Positions 8,951 through 17,390 of a stretch of 64,000 nt of DNA are shown piece after piece. Both the position numbers and the translations under genes were made by a program. The notes beneath the pieces are model-generated. The model was not told the origin of the DNA, searched no databases, and saw only the letters and a program-made list of their open reading frames with translations. Source of the stretch: Hyphomicrobiales bacterium (GTDB lineage Bacteria > Pseudomonadota > Alphaproteobacteria > Rhizobiales > Rhizobiaceae); NCBI GenBank assembly GCA_900471605.1, contig UCEY01000009.1, positions 1 to 64,000 of the forward strand, written 5' to 3'. The stretch's first letter is position 1; each line of letters begins with the position of its first letter.

Positions 8951-9101
8951 CGCTTTTTTCCTTCTCAACCTGTTGCGTCTGTTTTCCTCGCCGGCCGTTA
9001 AAATGCAAGCTTTTCTCAAAAGGGGATGTTCAAGGCTTTCTGACACAACCAGCGACATAACAGCCTAAAAGGGCCATGATGACCATTGCTGGGAGCCGAG
9101 C

Positions 9102-10664
9102 ATGATTGCGCAAATCCTCGTTGTCGACGACGATCCTATCCAGCGTCGCCTGTTGAAGAATGCGGTGGAACGTTACGGCCATGCCGCCCATCTTGCCGAA
9201 AACGGCCTGATGGCGCTGGAGTTCCTGAAGCGAACCGCGACCGACATCAATGTCATCGTGCTCGATCTGATGATGCCGGAAATGGACGGCCTCACCTTCC
9301 TCGCGGCGATCCGCGAACTCGGCATTGAAACGCCTGTCATCGTCCAGACGGGGCAGGGCAGCATCGAATACGTGGTGCAGGCGATGCGCGCCGGCGCCTT
9401 CGATTTCGTCGTCAAGCCGGTTTCGCCGGAGCGGATCGGCGCCTCGATCGCCAACGCGCTGAAGCTCGATCAGAAGGAATCGAAAGCCCGCGTTGGCCGC
9501 CGCCATCGCGCCGGTGCCGTCGGCTTCGGGGACATCATCTCGGCAAGCCCGGACATGCTGCGGGTCATCGACCTTGCCCAGCGCGCCGCCCATTCCAACA
9601 TTCCCGTGGTGCTGGAGGGCGAATCGGGCGTCGGCAAGGAAATGATCGCCCGCGCCATCCAGTCGAACAGCGACCGGGCCGGCAAGCCGTTCATCACCGT
9701 CAATTGCGGCGCCATCCCGCACAATCTGGTGGAAAGCATTCTTTTCGGCCATGAGAAGGGCGCCTTTACCGGCGCTTCGGAAAAACATACCGGCAAGTTC
9801 GTCGAAGCCGACGGCGGCACACTGTTCCTCGACGAGATCGGCGAACTGCCGCTCGACGTGCAGGTGAAGCTGCTACGCGCCGTTCAGCAGGGCGAGGTCG
9901 AGACCGTCGGCGCCTCCAAGATCCAGAAGGTCAATGTCCGGCTGATTTCGGCCACCAACAAGGACCTGATCGAGGAAGTCCGCGCCGGCCGTTTCCGCGA
10001 GGATCTCTATTACCGCCTCAACGTCTTCCCGATCACCATCCCGGCGCTGCGTCGCCGCAAGGAAGACATTCCGCATCTCGCCCGGGTGTTCGCCGAACGG
10101 TTTTCGAGCGAGCAGAAGCTCAACAGGACGCTTGCGGTCGGCGCCGGCGCGCTGGCGCTTCTGACCGCCTATGACTGGCCGGGCAATATCCGCCAGCTCG
10201 AAAACGCCGTGTTCCGCGCAGTGGTGCTTGCCGAGGGCGACGAGCTGACCGAAGAGGACTTCCCGCAGATCGCCGCGCAGATCCCGGAATTCCGGCCTGC
10301 GGAACTGGCGGCAACCGCCGTCATGCCGTCACCGGGGGCGGTGTCGGACCAGGCCGTGCGCGAGGCGCTCGCCGATTCACCCGTTTTCATCAATAATGAT
10401 AAGGCGCGGATCATCCGACCCGACGCGAAGGCGATGCTGGCCGCCGCTTATCCCCAGGAAAACGTCATCGTCAGCACCGACGAGACCGGCGAAGTCAGGA
10501 AACTGGCCGACGTCGAGGAGGAGCTGATCCGCTTCGCCTTGAAGTTCTATCGCGGCCAGATGAGCCAGGTCGCCCGCAAACTCGGCATCGGACGCTCGAC
10601 GCTCTATCGTAAGCTCAAGGATTACGGCATCGATCCCGACGATCCGCTCAAGGAAGCCGCGTGA
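9102..10664 (+). CDS. Sigma-54-dependent response regulator, NtrC family
   Basis: Transcription activator with three domains. A receiver domain (1-120) has the acidic pocket at DDD 9-11, phospho-acceptor Asp55 in VLDLMMPEMDG and Lys105. An AAA+ sigma-54 domain follows, with Walker A GESGVGKE at 173-180, the sigma-54 contact loop GAFTGA at 220-225 and Walker B LFLDEIGE at 241-248. A C-terminal Fis-type helix-turn-helix reads QVARKLGIGRSTLYRKLKDYG. Between the AAA+ domain and the Fis helix there is an extra, Ala/Pro-rich stretch of about 90 residues, longer than in NtrC. The partner histidine kinase is not adjacent, so the stimulus is unknown; all residues needed for activity are present. Confidence 0.9.
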   Translation: MIAQILVVDDDPIQRRLLKNAVERYGHAAHLAENGLMALEFLKRTATDINVIVLDLMMPEMDGLTFLAAIRELGIETPVIVQTGQGSIEYVVQAMRAGAFDFVVKPVSPERIGASIANALKLDQKESKARVGRRHRAGAVGFGDIISASPDMLRVIDLAQRAAHSNIPVVLEGESGVGKEMIARAIQSNSDRAGKPFITVNCGAIPHNLVESILFGHEKGAFTGASEKHTGKFVEADGGTLFLDEIGELPLDVQVKLLRAVQQGEVETVGASKIQKVNVRLISATNKDLIEEVRAGRFREDLYYRLNVFPITIPALRRRKEDIPHLARVFAERFSSEQKLNRTLAVGAGALALLTAYDWPGNIRQLENAVFRAVVLAEGDELTEEDFPQIAAQIPEFRPAELAATAVMPSPGAVSDQAVREALADSPVFINNDKARIIRPDAKAMLAAAYPQENVIVSTDETGEVRKLADVEEELIRFALKFYRGQMSQVARKLGIGRSTLYRKLKDYGIDPDDPLKEAA

Positions 10665-10781
10665 TTACTGCCGCGTAATTGCTAATGTATTAGCTAGTGT
10701 TAACCTTCGCGCAAGGATGTCCTGTCAACGTCTGTCAATCTTCGATTAGTCAATTGTTGACTATACGGGAGAAGCTTGTAC

Positions 10782-12785
10782 ATGTGTGGCACATTTGCCA
10801 TCGTGTCACCGCAATTGACAGTCATTTGGGCAACGTCGGACGTTGTCGACAGGACGGGGATCGTTTTGCCGGATCAGTATGCAAAAGAAACGCCTTCGGG
10901 TGAGAAGGGGCGCGGTGGCGAAGCCGGGCTTTTTGTCAAGCTCACCAAACGCGTTATGGCTCTCGCCCTGTTGATGTTGATGGCGCTGCCTGTGCTTTCT
11001 GTTTCGGCAGGCAATGCGGCCGCCCAGGACAAGAGCCTCAAGCTCTATTTCGTTCATACCGGCGAGAAGGCTGTCATCACCTTCAAGCGCAATGGCAAGT
11101 TCGATCCCAAGGGTCTTGCGCAGATCAACCAGTTCCTGCGCGACTGGCGCCGCAACGAGCCTGCCCGGATGGATCCGCGGCTCTTCGATCTCGTCTGGGA
11201 AGTCTATCGCCGGTCCGGCGCCAGCGATTACATCCACGTGGTTTCGGCCTATCGTTCTCCCACCACCAACAACATGCTGCGCACCCGTTCGCGCAATACC
11301 GGCGTGGCGAAGAACAGCCAGCACATGCTCGGCAAGGCCATGGACTTCTACATTCCGGGCGTGAAGCTCTCGACGCTGCGCGGGCTCGCCATGCAGATGC
11401 AGGTCGGCGGCGTCGGCTATTACCCGACCTCCGGCTCGCCCTTCGTGCATCTCGATGTCGGCGGCGTGCGCGCCTGGCCGCGGATGACGCGCCAGGAACT
11501 GGTGCAGATCTTCCCGAACGGCAACACGATTCATCTTCCTGCCGACGGCAAGCCGCTTCCCGGTTATGAAACGGCAATGGCCGACTACAAGCGGCGCGTC
11601 GGTGCCGATTCGATCCAGATCGCCAGCACTGCCGGTGCCGGTTTCCGCGGCGACTCGGAACGGAAGCGGCAGCCCAATCTCCTGGCATTCCTGTTCGGCG
11701 GCGGCGGTGCCGACGAGGAAGAGGACAACGTGGAAAGTGCTGCTCCGGTGGTGGCGCGGCGTGGGGCTCCGGCTGCAAAGCCTGCTGCGGAGGACGAGGA
11801 CGAAGCTCCGGTCGCGGTTGCCTCGGCTTCGCCTTTGACCGGCCAGACCCAGACCCAGACCCAGACCCCGGCACAAGCACAGCCGCAGACGATTGCTGCA
11901 CCCGTACCGCTCTCGCGTCCGGCCTTCCGCTCGGATGCGGGCGGGCTTGCGACGGCGCTCTATTCCCCGGCGCGCAACCCGGCCCAGGAGGCGCTCGCCC
12001 TGCAGGCGTCCGCTCCCGCACAGGCCGGCGGCGAAAGCTTTGCCGATCTTTCCGCTTACAACATCCCGGTTCCGACCCTGCTTGGACCGCGCGGCTTCAA
12101 GGGCGACGCGGAAAGCGGCGTCATGACCGCGTCCGTCGGCCCGATGTCGGCGCCCGAAGAAATCGCGGCGGTGCCGCTTCCCGGCCAGCGCCCCACCATG
12201 GCTGCTGCCGCTCCAGCCACTGCGGCTGCCAAGGCTGAAGAACAGCAGGAGCTGACGCCAGCCCTCGTTGCGGCTCTCGCCCAGAGCGTCGAGCCCCGTC
12301 CAGCACCGGCTCCCTCGGTTCCGGTTGCCTCGGCCCAGCCCGCGCCTTCCCAGCCTGCTCCGGTCCAGCCTGCGCTGGCCCTGCCGGCTCCTGTCGTGGC
12401 GGCGGCTCCGATGCCGGCCCAGAAGCCGATCGAGACCGCGTCGGCTTCCCCGAAGGTGATCCATTCCAACAAGAACGCCCAGTTCGGCGACGCTTTCGAC
12501 GCGCCGCGGAATTCGGTCTCGGCTTCGACGAGCGCGCTACCGATCCCCTCCAAGGGCGGTCGTCCGAACCAGACGGCCAGCGGCGGCGCGCTGACGGGCG
12601 ACGTCCTGGCGAAATGGGCTCTCAACAACAATCGCGCCAATGCGGCGGCGTCGATGAAGGCACCGCGCGTCGTCAGCCGGACCCTCAACAACGAATATTC
12701 GGCCGGTTATTCCGGTGGCGGCTTCAGGCCGGTTGCCGCCACGGTGGCGATCGACCCCAGCCGGTTCAGCGGCCCGAACAACTGA
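10782..12785 (+). CDS. Exported DUF882 / peptidase M15-like protein with low-complexity tail
   Basis: The core, residues about 85-250, is a DUF882 (YcbK-like) domain related to M15 peptidases that act on peptidoglycan: motifs VVSAYRSPTTNNML, KNSQHMLGKAMDFYI and FVHLDVGGVRAWPR supply the His/Asp/His metal ligands. A hydrophobic segment (VMALALLMLMALPVLSVSAG) about 60 residues from the start would act as signal or anchor. GGAGAAG precedes the ATG at 10782 by seven bases, so I keep that start although the N-terminal extension is odd; a TTG at 10776 is also in frame. The last 400 residues are Ala/Pro/Gln-rich, including a (Gln-Thr) run encoded by repeats of CAGACC near 11850. Likely cell-wall role; activity not proven. 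Confidence 0.82.
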   Translation: MCGTFAIVSPQLTVIWATSDVVDRTGIVLPDQYAKETPSGEKGRGGEAGLFVKLTKRVMALALLMLMALPVLSVSAGNAAAQDKSLKLYFVHTGEKAVITFKRNGKFDPKGLAQINQFLRDWRRNEPARMDPRLFDLVWEVYRRSGASDYIHVVSAYRSPTTNNMLRTRSRNTGVAKNSQHMLGKAMDFYIPGVKLSTLRGLAMQMQVGGVGYYPTSGSPFVHLDVGGVRAWPRMTRQELVQIFPNGNTIHLPADGKPLPGYETAMADYKRRVGADSIQIASTAGAGFRGDSERKRQPNLLAFLFGGGGADEEEDNVESAAPVVARRGAPAAKPAAEDEDEAPVAVASASPLTGQTQTQTQTPAQAQPQTIAAPVPLSRPAFRSDAGGLATALYSPARNPAQEALALQASAPAQAGGESFADLSAYNIPVPTLLGPRGFKGDAESGVMTASVGPMSAPEEIAAVPLPGQRPTMAAAAPATAAAKAEEQQELTPALVAALAQSVEPRPAPAPSVPVASAQPAPSQPAPVQPALALPAPVVAAAPMPAQKPIETASASPKVIHSNKNAQFGDAFDAPRNSVSASTSALPIPSKGGRPNQTASGGALTGDVLAKWALNNNRANAAASMKAPRVVSRTLNNEYSAGYSGGGFRPVAATVAIDPSRFSGPNN

Positions 12786-12813
12786 TCGCCGGGCTGATCG
12801 AAGACCATAAAAA

Positions 12814-12838
12814 ACCCGCCGAAACGGCGGGTCTTTTC
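12814..12838 (+). terminator. Terminator after the DUF882 gene
   Basis: ACCCGCCG, loop AAA, CGGCGGGT followed by CTTTTC. The convergent gapR gene ends just downstream at 12860, and the A-rich left flank could serve that strand as well. Confidence 0.8.
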
Positions 12839-12859
12839 ATGCCTGCATGCCGGACAAGA

Positions 12860-13132
12860 TCAGGCGGCGTCCTGGTCGGCGGGGCCTTCGATCATGCCGA
12901 GCGCCTGGAGGTAGGTGTCGAGGATGAGATCCTCTTCCATGCGCTCCTGGTCGTCCTTCTTGCGCAGGGCGATGACCTTTTTCATGATCTTGGTGTCGTA
13001 GCCCATGGCCTTTGCTTCGCCATAGACGTCCTTGATGTCGTCGGCGATGGTCTTCTTTTCTTCTTCGAGCCGTTCGATACGCTCGATAAATGCGCGAAGC
13101 TGGTCGCGGGCGACGCCATGAGCATCAGACAT
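12860..13132 (-). CDS. gapR: GapR-family nucleoid-associated protein (DUF2312)
   Basis: 90-residue, strongly helical, charged protein with the DUF2312 pattern: [40 protein letters not shown] and [19 protein letters not shown]. In Caulobacter, GapR binds overtwisted, AT-rich DNA ahead of replication and transcription machinery. The coiled-coil N-terminus and the basic middle seen here are the same arrangement. It lies 86 bp downstream of the DUF1244 gene on the same strand. The identification is by family pattern; function here is inferred. Confidence 0.88.
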   Translation of the reverse strand: MSDAHGVARDQLRAFIERIERLEEEKKTIADDIKDVYGEAKAMGYDTKIMKKVIALRKKDDQERMEEDLILDTYLQALGMIEGPADQDAA

Positions 13133-13218
13133 CGGGGCCTCCTGATCGTGTCAATTTCAATGAATGGTCGTCAACTGCCGAAAAGCCGCCGCAAGGTCAA
13201 GCCCAATCGGCAAATCGA

Positions 13219-13542
13219 TCAGCCATGGTCCGGCTTGTTCACGGCGAATGCGGCTTTTTGTGCATCCGACGCTTCCGCCTGATGCAGATTTTTCCAGTCC
13301 TCGTAGGGCATGCCGTAGACCACCTCGCGGGATGCGTCCCTGGAGAGGTCGATGCCGGCGTCGTTCGCCGCATCGCGATACCAGTTCGACAGGCAGTTGC
13401 GGCAGAAGCCGGCAAGGTTCATCAGGTCGATGTTCTGTACGTCGGTGCGCTCGCGCAGATGCAGGACGAGGCGGCGGAAGGCGGCGGCCTCGAATTCGGT
13501 CTGCTGCTCCCTGGTCAGTCCGGTGGGGTTGAGTTCGCTCAT
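13219..13542 (-). CDS. DUF1244 family protein
   Basis: 107-residue protein of a family conserved in Proteobacteria with no settled function. The start at 13542 is backed by AAAGGAGG; a longer frame upstream is basic and unlike the family. Visible hallmarks are EFEAAAFRRLVLHLRERTDVQNIDLMNLAGFCRNCLSNW, written here only as the segments LVLHLRERTDVQNIDLM and FCRNCLSNWY, with a CxxC pair in the latter. It sits between the N-formylglutamate amidohydrolase gene (34 bp upstream) and gapR, so the three may be cotranscribed. Confidence 0.75.
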   Translation of the reverse strand: MSELNPTGLTREQQTEFEAAAFRRLVLHLRERTDVQNIDLMNLAGFCRNCLSNWYRDAANDAGIDLSRDASREVVYGMPYEDWKNLHQAEASDAQKAAFAVNKPDHG

Positions 13543-13576
13543 CGCGCGCCTCCTTTTCGTCGCGTCAGATGTCGCG

Positions 13577-14368
13577 TCAGGCCGGGTAGGGGCCGGTCCG
13601 CGACGGAAAGATCCTGTATTCATGCAATGTGGGGTCAGCGTTGAGCGTCTTGAAGATCGGCGCCAGCCTTTCGGCCCAGGCGGCGATGCCGGCCTCGTCG
13701 CCGATCAGGTCCTGGCGAACCTCGAGCAGCGCGTGGGCGATGCCGGACATCATGCAGTGCCGGTACATGGTGTCGCCCTTCAGCGCCCCGTCATAGGGTT
13801 CGTTGTCGCCGACGACGATGTCGCCGGGTTCGCCGAGCAGTTTCAGGAACGGGGTGACGGCGCGGTCGTCATTGTCCCAGAGCACTGCCGCATGCCAGGG
13901 GCGGGCGACACCTTTCCAGAACGGCGTGAAGGAATGCAGCGACAGGACGAGCGGCGCACGGCCCGCGGCACCCGATCTGGCGATGGTGCGTTCGACGGCG
14001 CGGTGATAGGGCCGATGATAGGTGTCGAGGCGGAAATCCCATTCTTCCGGGGTGATCGGATGGTTGCCGGGGATGATCGCGCCGTCGGAGATTTTCATGA
14101 TCAGCGTCGGATCGTCCTCGCCACGGTTCGGGTCGATCAGCAGGCGGGAGAAACAGCCGAGCACGGCGGGGACGTTCAGCATCGCGGCAAGCCGGCGGGT
14201 CAGGCCCTCGATGCCGATATCGAAGGCGATATGGCGATGGAAGGCGCTCTGCGGCAGGCCGAGGCTGCCATAGGAAGCGGGCAGGCGGTTCATGGCGTGG
14301 TCGGCGATGAGCACCATGCCGCTGTCATATTCGCCTTCTATGATCTCGAAAGGAATGAAGTCCTGCAT
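13577..14368 (-). CDS. N-formylglutamate amidohydrolase family protein
   Basis: 263 residues from the start at 14368. The family hydrolyses N-formylglutamate (histidine breakdown) or related N-acyl substrates. Recognisable segments are SGMVLIADHAMNRLP, the metal-site region SRLLIDPNRGEDDPTLIM, VLSLHSFTP and VVGDNEPYDG. No other hut genes are near, so a role in histidine use is uncertain and a general deformylase role is possible. The upstream frame could extend 25 codons but the added part lacks similarity. First gene of a likely run with DUF1244 and gapR. Confidence 0.83.
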   Translation of the reverse strand: MQDFIPFEIIEGEYDSGMVLIADHAMNRLPASYGSLGLPQSAFHRHIAFDIGIEGLTRRLAAMLNVPAVLGCFSRLLIDPNRGEDDPTLIMKISDGAIIPGNHPITPEEWDFRLDTYHRPYHRAVERTIARSGAAGRAPLVLSLHSFTPFWKGVARPWHAAVLWDNDDRAVTPFLKLLGEPGDIVVGDNEPYDGALKGDTMYRHCMMSGIAHALLEVRQDLIGDEAGIAAWAERLAPIFKTLNADPTLHEYRIFPSRTGPYPA

Positions 14369-14574
14369 GGCCTTGGAAATGCGCTGTTTCGAAAGGTGGC
14401 TGGGAAGACGGGTGTTGATGGCATGGGGAAAGCCGCGGCGCAAGCCATGCGGGGTGATGATCAGCGTGGGTTGAGGCTGAGAGACGGACTAATCGATTAG
14501 AGTTACGTTGACTTTCCGACTCCGTCGCGCGAAGAAAGTGCTTCACGAATAACCATGGAGTCCTGACGGAAACC

Positions 14575-15048
14575 GTGTCGAAAAAATCCCCCAAAGCCAC
14601 GCTTCGCTCTCTCGTTTCCGCCCCGGCGATCGTCGCCATGGTCGCCTCCGGTGTTCCGCTCTTCGCGGCGACTGCAGCACATGCTGATTTCCGCGTCTGC
14701 AACGCCACGCAGAACCTCGTCGGTGTGGCGATCGGCTACCGCGCCAAGGAAGGCTGGACGACGGAAGGCTGGTGGCAGGTCCCGGCTTCCACCTGCGCCA
14801 CGCTGATCGAGGGCGAGTTGCAGTCGCGCTATTATTATCTTTATGCCGAGGACGCGGCCCGTGGCGGCCGCTGGACCGGCAATGTGAACATGTGCGTCGC
14901 GGAGAACGAGTTCAAGGTCGTCGGCGTCAACGATTGTTTTGCCCGTGGCTTCCAGCGCATGGGTTTCAAGGAATATGATACGGGCCGTCAGGGAAGTTGG
15001 ATGGTCCAGCTTTCGGATACGCCTGGCACACAAGAAGGCCAGAACTGA
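14575..15048 (+). CDS. Exported DUF1036 protein
   Basis: 157-residue exported protein. A GTG start at 14575 is needed because the nearest upstream in-frame ATG (14554) runs into a stop after three codons. The N-terminus has a long Sec-type signal (VSAPAIVAMVASGVPLFA, cleaved near AHA-DFRVC). The mature domain shows the DUF1036 pattern FRVCNATQNLVGVAIGYR, EGWWQVPASTCATLIEG and LYAEDA, with several Cys residues that could form disulfides. Function of DUF1036 is unknown. Its stop overlaps the pyruvate kinase start by one base (TGATG), so the two are translationally coupled, an odd link between an envelope protein and a glycolytic enzyme. Confidence 0.8.
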   Translation: MSKKSPKATLRSLVSAPAIVAMVASGVPLFAATAAHADFRVCNATQNLVGVAIGYRAKEGWTTEGWWQVPASTCATLIEGELQSRYYYLYAEDAARGGRWTGNVNMCVAENEFKVVGVNDCFARGFQRMGFKEYDTGRQGSWMVQLSDTPGTQEGQN

Positions 15049-16487
15049 TGAGGCGCAACCGCAAAGTAAAGATCCTCGCCACCCTTGGACCGGCTTCGTC
15101 CGAAGAGGCGATGATCCAGAAGCTGCATGAGGCGGGGGCAGATCTCTTCCGCATCAACATGAGCCACGCGAGCCACGACCTGATGCGCACGCTGATCAAG
15201 CGCATCCGTTCCGTCGAAGAACGCAGCGGCCGTCCGATCGGCATTCTCGCAGACCTTCAGGGGCCGAAGCTGCGCGTTGGCAAGTTCGCGGCCGGCAAGG
15301 TGGCACTCACCCCCGGCCAGACCTTCACGCTCGACAACCGCGACGAACCGGGCGACGAGACCCGCGTATTCCTGCCGCATCCGGAAATCCTCGAAGCGGT
15401 GAAAGTGGGCCATCGCCTGCTCATCGACGACGGCAAGCTGGCGCTGAAGGCCGAGAAGGCCGACGGCAAGAGCATCGTCTGCAAGGTCATCGCCGGCACC
15501 AGCATTTCCGACCGCAAGGGCGTCAGCCTGCCCGACACGCTGCTCGGCGTCGGGGCGCTGACCGAGAAGGACCGTGTCGACCTCGACGCCGTGCTCGCGA
15601 CCAACGATGTGGACTGGGTGGCGCTTTCCTTCGTCCAGCGTCCTGACGACCTTGCCGAAGTGCGCAAGATCGCCCGCGGCCGTGTCGGCATCATGTCGAA
15701 GATCGAGAAGCCCCAGGCGCTGGAGCGGATCGACGAGATCATCGAGCTTTCCGACGCGGTCATGGTGGCGCGCGGCGATCTCGGCGTCGAAATGCCGATC
15801 GAAGCCGTTCCGGGCATCCAGAAGCAGCTGACGCGCTTGTGTCGGCGCGCCGGCAAGCCGGTCGTCGTCGCCACCCAGATGCTGGAATCGATGATCACCG
15901 CGCCGGTTCCGACCCGCGCCGAAGTATCGGACGTGTCGATCGCCGTTTTCGAAGGCGCCGATGCGATCATGCTTTCGGCCGAATCGGCCTCCGGCCAGTA
16001 TCCGGTCGAGGCTGTCTCGATGATGGCGTCGATCGCCAGCACGGTGGAGCAGGATCCGCTTTATTCGAGCATCATCTACGCCCAGCGCGCGACGCCCGAA
16101 GCGACCGGCGCCGATGCCATCTCGCTTGCCGCCCGCCAGATCGCCGAGACGCTGCGTCTCTCCGCCATCGTCACCTATACCTCGTCGGGCACGACGGGCC
16201 TGCGCGCTTCCCGCGAGCGCCCGCAGGTACCGATCATCGCGCTGTCGCCGATCGTCCAGACGGCGCGCCGGCTTTCGATCTGCTGGGGCATGCACTGCGT
16301 CGTGACCCATGACGCGACCGACCTCGACGACATGGTCAACCGCGCCTGCCGCATCGTCGTGTCGGAAGGTTTCGGCAAGCCGGGCGACCGGATCATCATC
16401 TCGGCCGGCGTGCCGCTCGGCACGCCCGGGGCCACCAACATGCTGCGCATCGCCTATATCGGCTCGGACGGCCAGAGCGGCATCTGA
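15048..16487 (+). CDS. pyk: Pyruvate kinase
   Basis: Converts phosphoenolpyruvate and ADP to pyruvate and ATP. 479 residues from the start at 15048, typical of bacterial type II enzymes. Visible motifs: KILATLGPASS at the N-terminus, FRINMSHAS, ADLQGPKLRVG, the active-site region MSKIEKPQALERIDEI, MVARGDLGVEMP and ATQMLESMI. The C-terminal allosteric domain ends in IISAGVPLGTPGATNMLRI. Coupled by a one-base overlap to the DUF1036 gene and closed by a strong terminator. The other glycolytic genes of the window (gap, tkt, pgk, aldolase) lie 22-35 kb away on the other strand. Confidence 0.96.
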   Translation: MRRNRKVKILATLGPASSEEAMIQKLHEAGADLFRINMSHASHDLMRTLIKRIRSVEERSGRPIGILADLQGPKLRVGKFAAGKVALTPGQTFTLDNRDEPGDETRVFLPHPEILEAVKVGHRLLIDDGKLALKAEKADGKSIVCKVIAGTSISDRKGVSLPDTLLGVGALTEKDRVDLDAVLATNDVDWVALSFVQRPDDLAEVRKIARGRVGIMSKIEKPQALERIDEIIELSDAVMVARGDLGVEMPIEAVPGIQKQLTRLCRRAGKPVVVATQMLESMITAPVPTRAEVSDVSIAVFEGADAIMLSAESASGQYPVEAVSMMASIASTVEQDPLYSSIIYAQRATPEATGADAISLAARQIAETLRLSAIVTYTSSGTTGLRASRERPQVPIIALSPIVQTARRLSICWGMHCVVTHDATDLDDMVNRACRIVVSEGFGKPGDRIIISAGVPLGTPGATNMLRIAYIGSDGQSGI

Positions 16488-16508
16488 GACGCAACGCCAC
16501 GCAAACGA

Positions 16509-16538
16509 AAACCGCCGGAGCGATCCGGCGGTTTTTTT
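16509..16538 (+). terminator. Terminator after pyk
   Basis: ACCGCCGGA, loop GCGA, TCCGGCGGT followed by seven T residues, 22 bp past the pyk stop. Confidence 0.92.
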
Positions 16539-16569
16539 GTTGCGCAATTTGGTCTGCCGGATGGGAAGG

Positions 16570-17313
16570 TCAGATGGTGATGCTGACGGTCGGCATGGCG
16601 GAGACCGTGCCGGTCAGCGCGTTGACGGAGGCGTCGAGGCTCTGGGTGCCGGGCACCGTGGCTGCACTGTTTTGTTCGTGCAGCTTGCGGGCGGCTTCTT
16701 CCAGCAGCGCCTTGATCTGGCGGGCGACGGTGCTGAATTCCATCGCCGTCTTGATGTCGTCGAGCGAGAGTTTCGGTGCTTCCCGCGGAGCCTCTTCCAT
16801 CTCGTCGAGGTAGGCCTGTTCGGCATAGGAGACCGGCTTGTCATCCGCTACGGGCTCATCCGCGGAGCCGTCGCCTGCGGGATCGGCGGCCGCGGCCTCT
16901 CCGCTCGTATCGAGGATTGGATCGGCGGTTCCTGTTCCGGACGAGGCATTGGCGGGGGCGGAGGTGACGGCACCGCTGCCCCCGGTCAGGGCTTCGGTGA
17001 ATTCGCGCGCGGCGGCGGCAACGATAACCCCGAGCTGGGCTGCCTGCTTGGCGATCACTTCCGGATCGAAACCCCAGCGGCGCATGAATTGGAGCTGCTG
17101 CTTGGCATCGTCGAGCTTCTGCTTGGCGCGGGCCTTTGCCTGTTCTTCCGCCTCGTCCGTCGCCTTGTTCAGCGAGGTCAGGCCATGGACGAGGCGATCG
17201 TAGCGTTCGTCCTTGGGGCTGGCTGTATCGGAGGCGACGTTTGTCGAAGCCGACGCATGATCCGCCTTTGCAGGCTGTGCCGGATAGTCCCTGCCAATGC
17301 CGCCGATTTCCAT
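16570..17313 (-). CDS. Conserved hypothetical protein, helical
   Basis: I do not recognise a functional family. The start at 17313 (MEIGGIGRDY) follows a GAGAGAGACGAG stretch; a much longer upstream frame overlaps the next gene antisense-like and is arginine-rich, so it was not used. The 247-residue chain has an N-terminal low-complexity part, a helical segment EQAKARAKQKLDDAKQQLQF, a helix RRWGFDPEVIAKQAAQLGVI, an acidic Ala/Gly/Thr linker and a final helical part (ARQIKALLEEAARKL). No signal peptide or membrane span. Next upstream on the same strand, 77 bp away, is the alpha/beta hydrolase. Confidence 0.6.
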   Translation of the reverse strand: MEIGGIGRDYPAQPAKADHASASTNVASDTASPKDERYDRLVHGLTSLNKATDEAEEQAKARAKQKLDDAKQQLQFMRRWGFDPEVIAKQAAQLGVIVAAAAREFTEALTGGSGAVTSAPANASSGTGTADPILDTSGEAAAADPAGDGSADEPVADDKPVSYAEQAYLDEMEEAPREAPKLSLDDIKTAMEFSTVARQIKALLEEAARKLHEQNSAATVPGTQSLDASVNALTGTVSAMPTVSITI

Positions 17314-17390
17314 CTCGTCTCTCTCTGATTCCCTTTGGTCGGAGGTTGGGACGGGCGACTTGCTTGGGGCTGGCGTTATTCGAGCCGGGT

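Noticed and set aside
10782..10810. MCGTFAIV start looking like a class II glutamine amidotransferase
   Set aside because: Only the first eight residues are similar; no amidotransferase core follows and the chain continues into a signal segment and DUF882.
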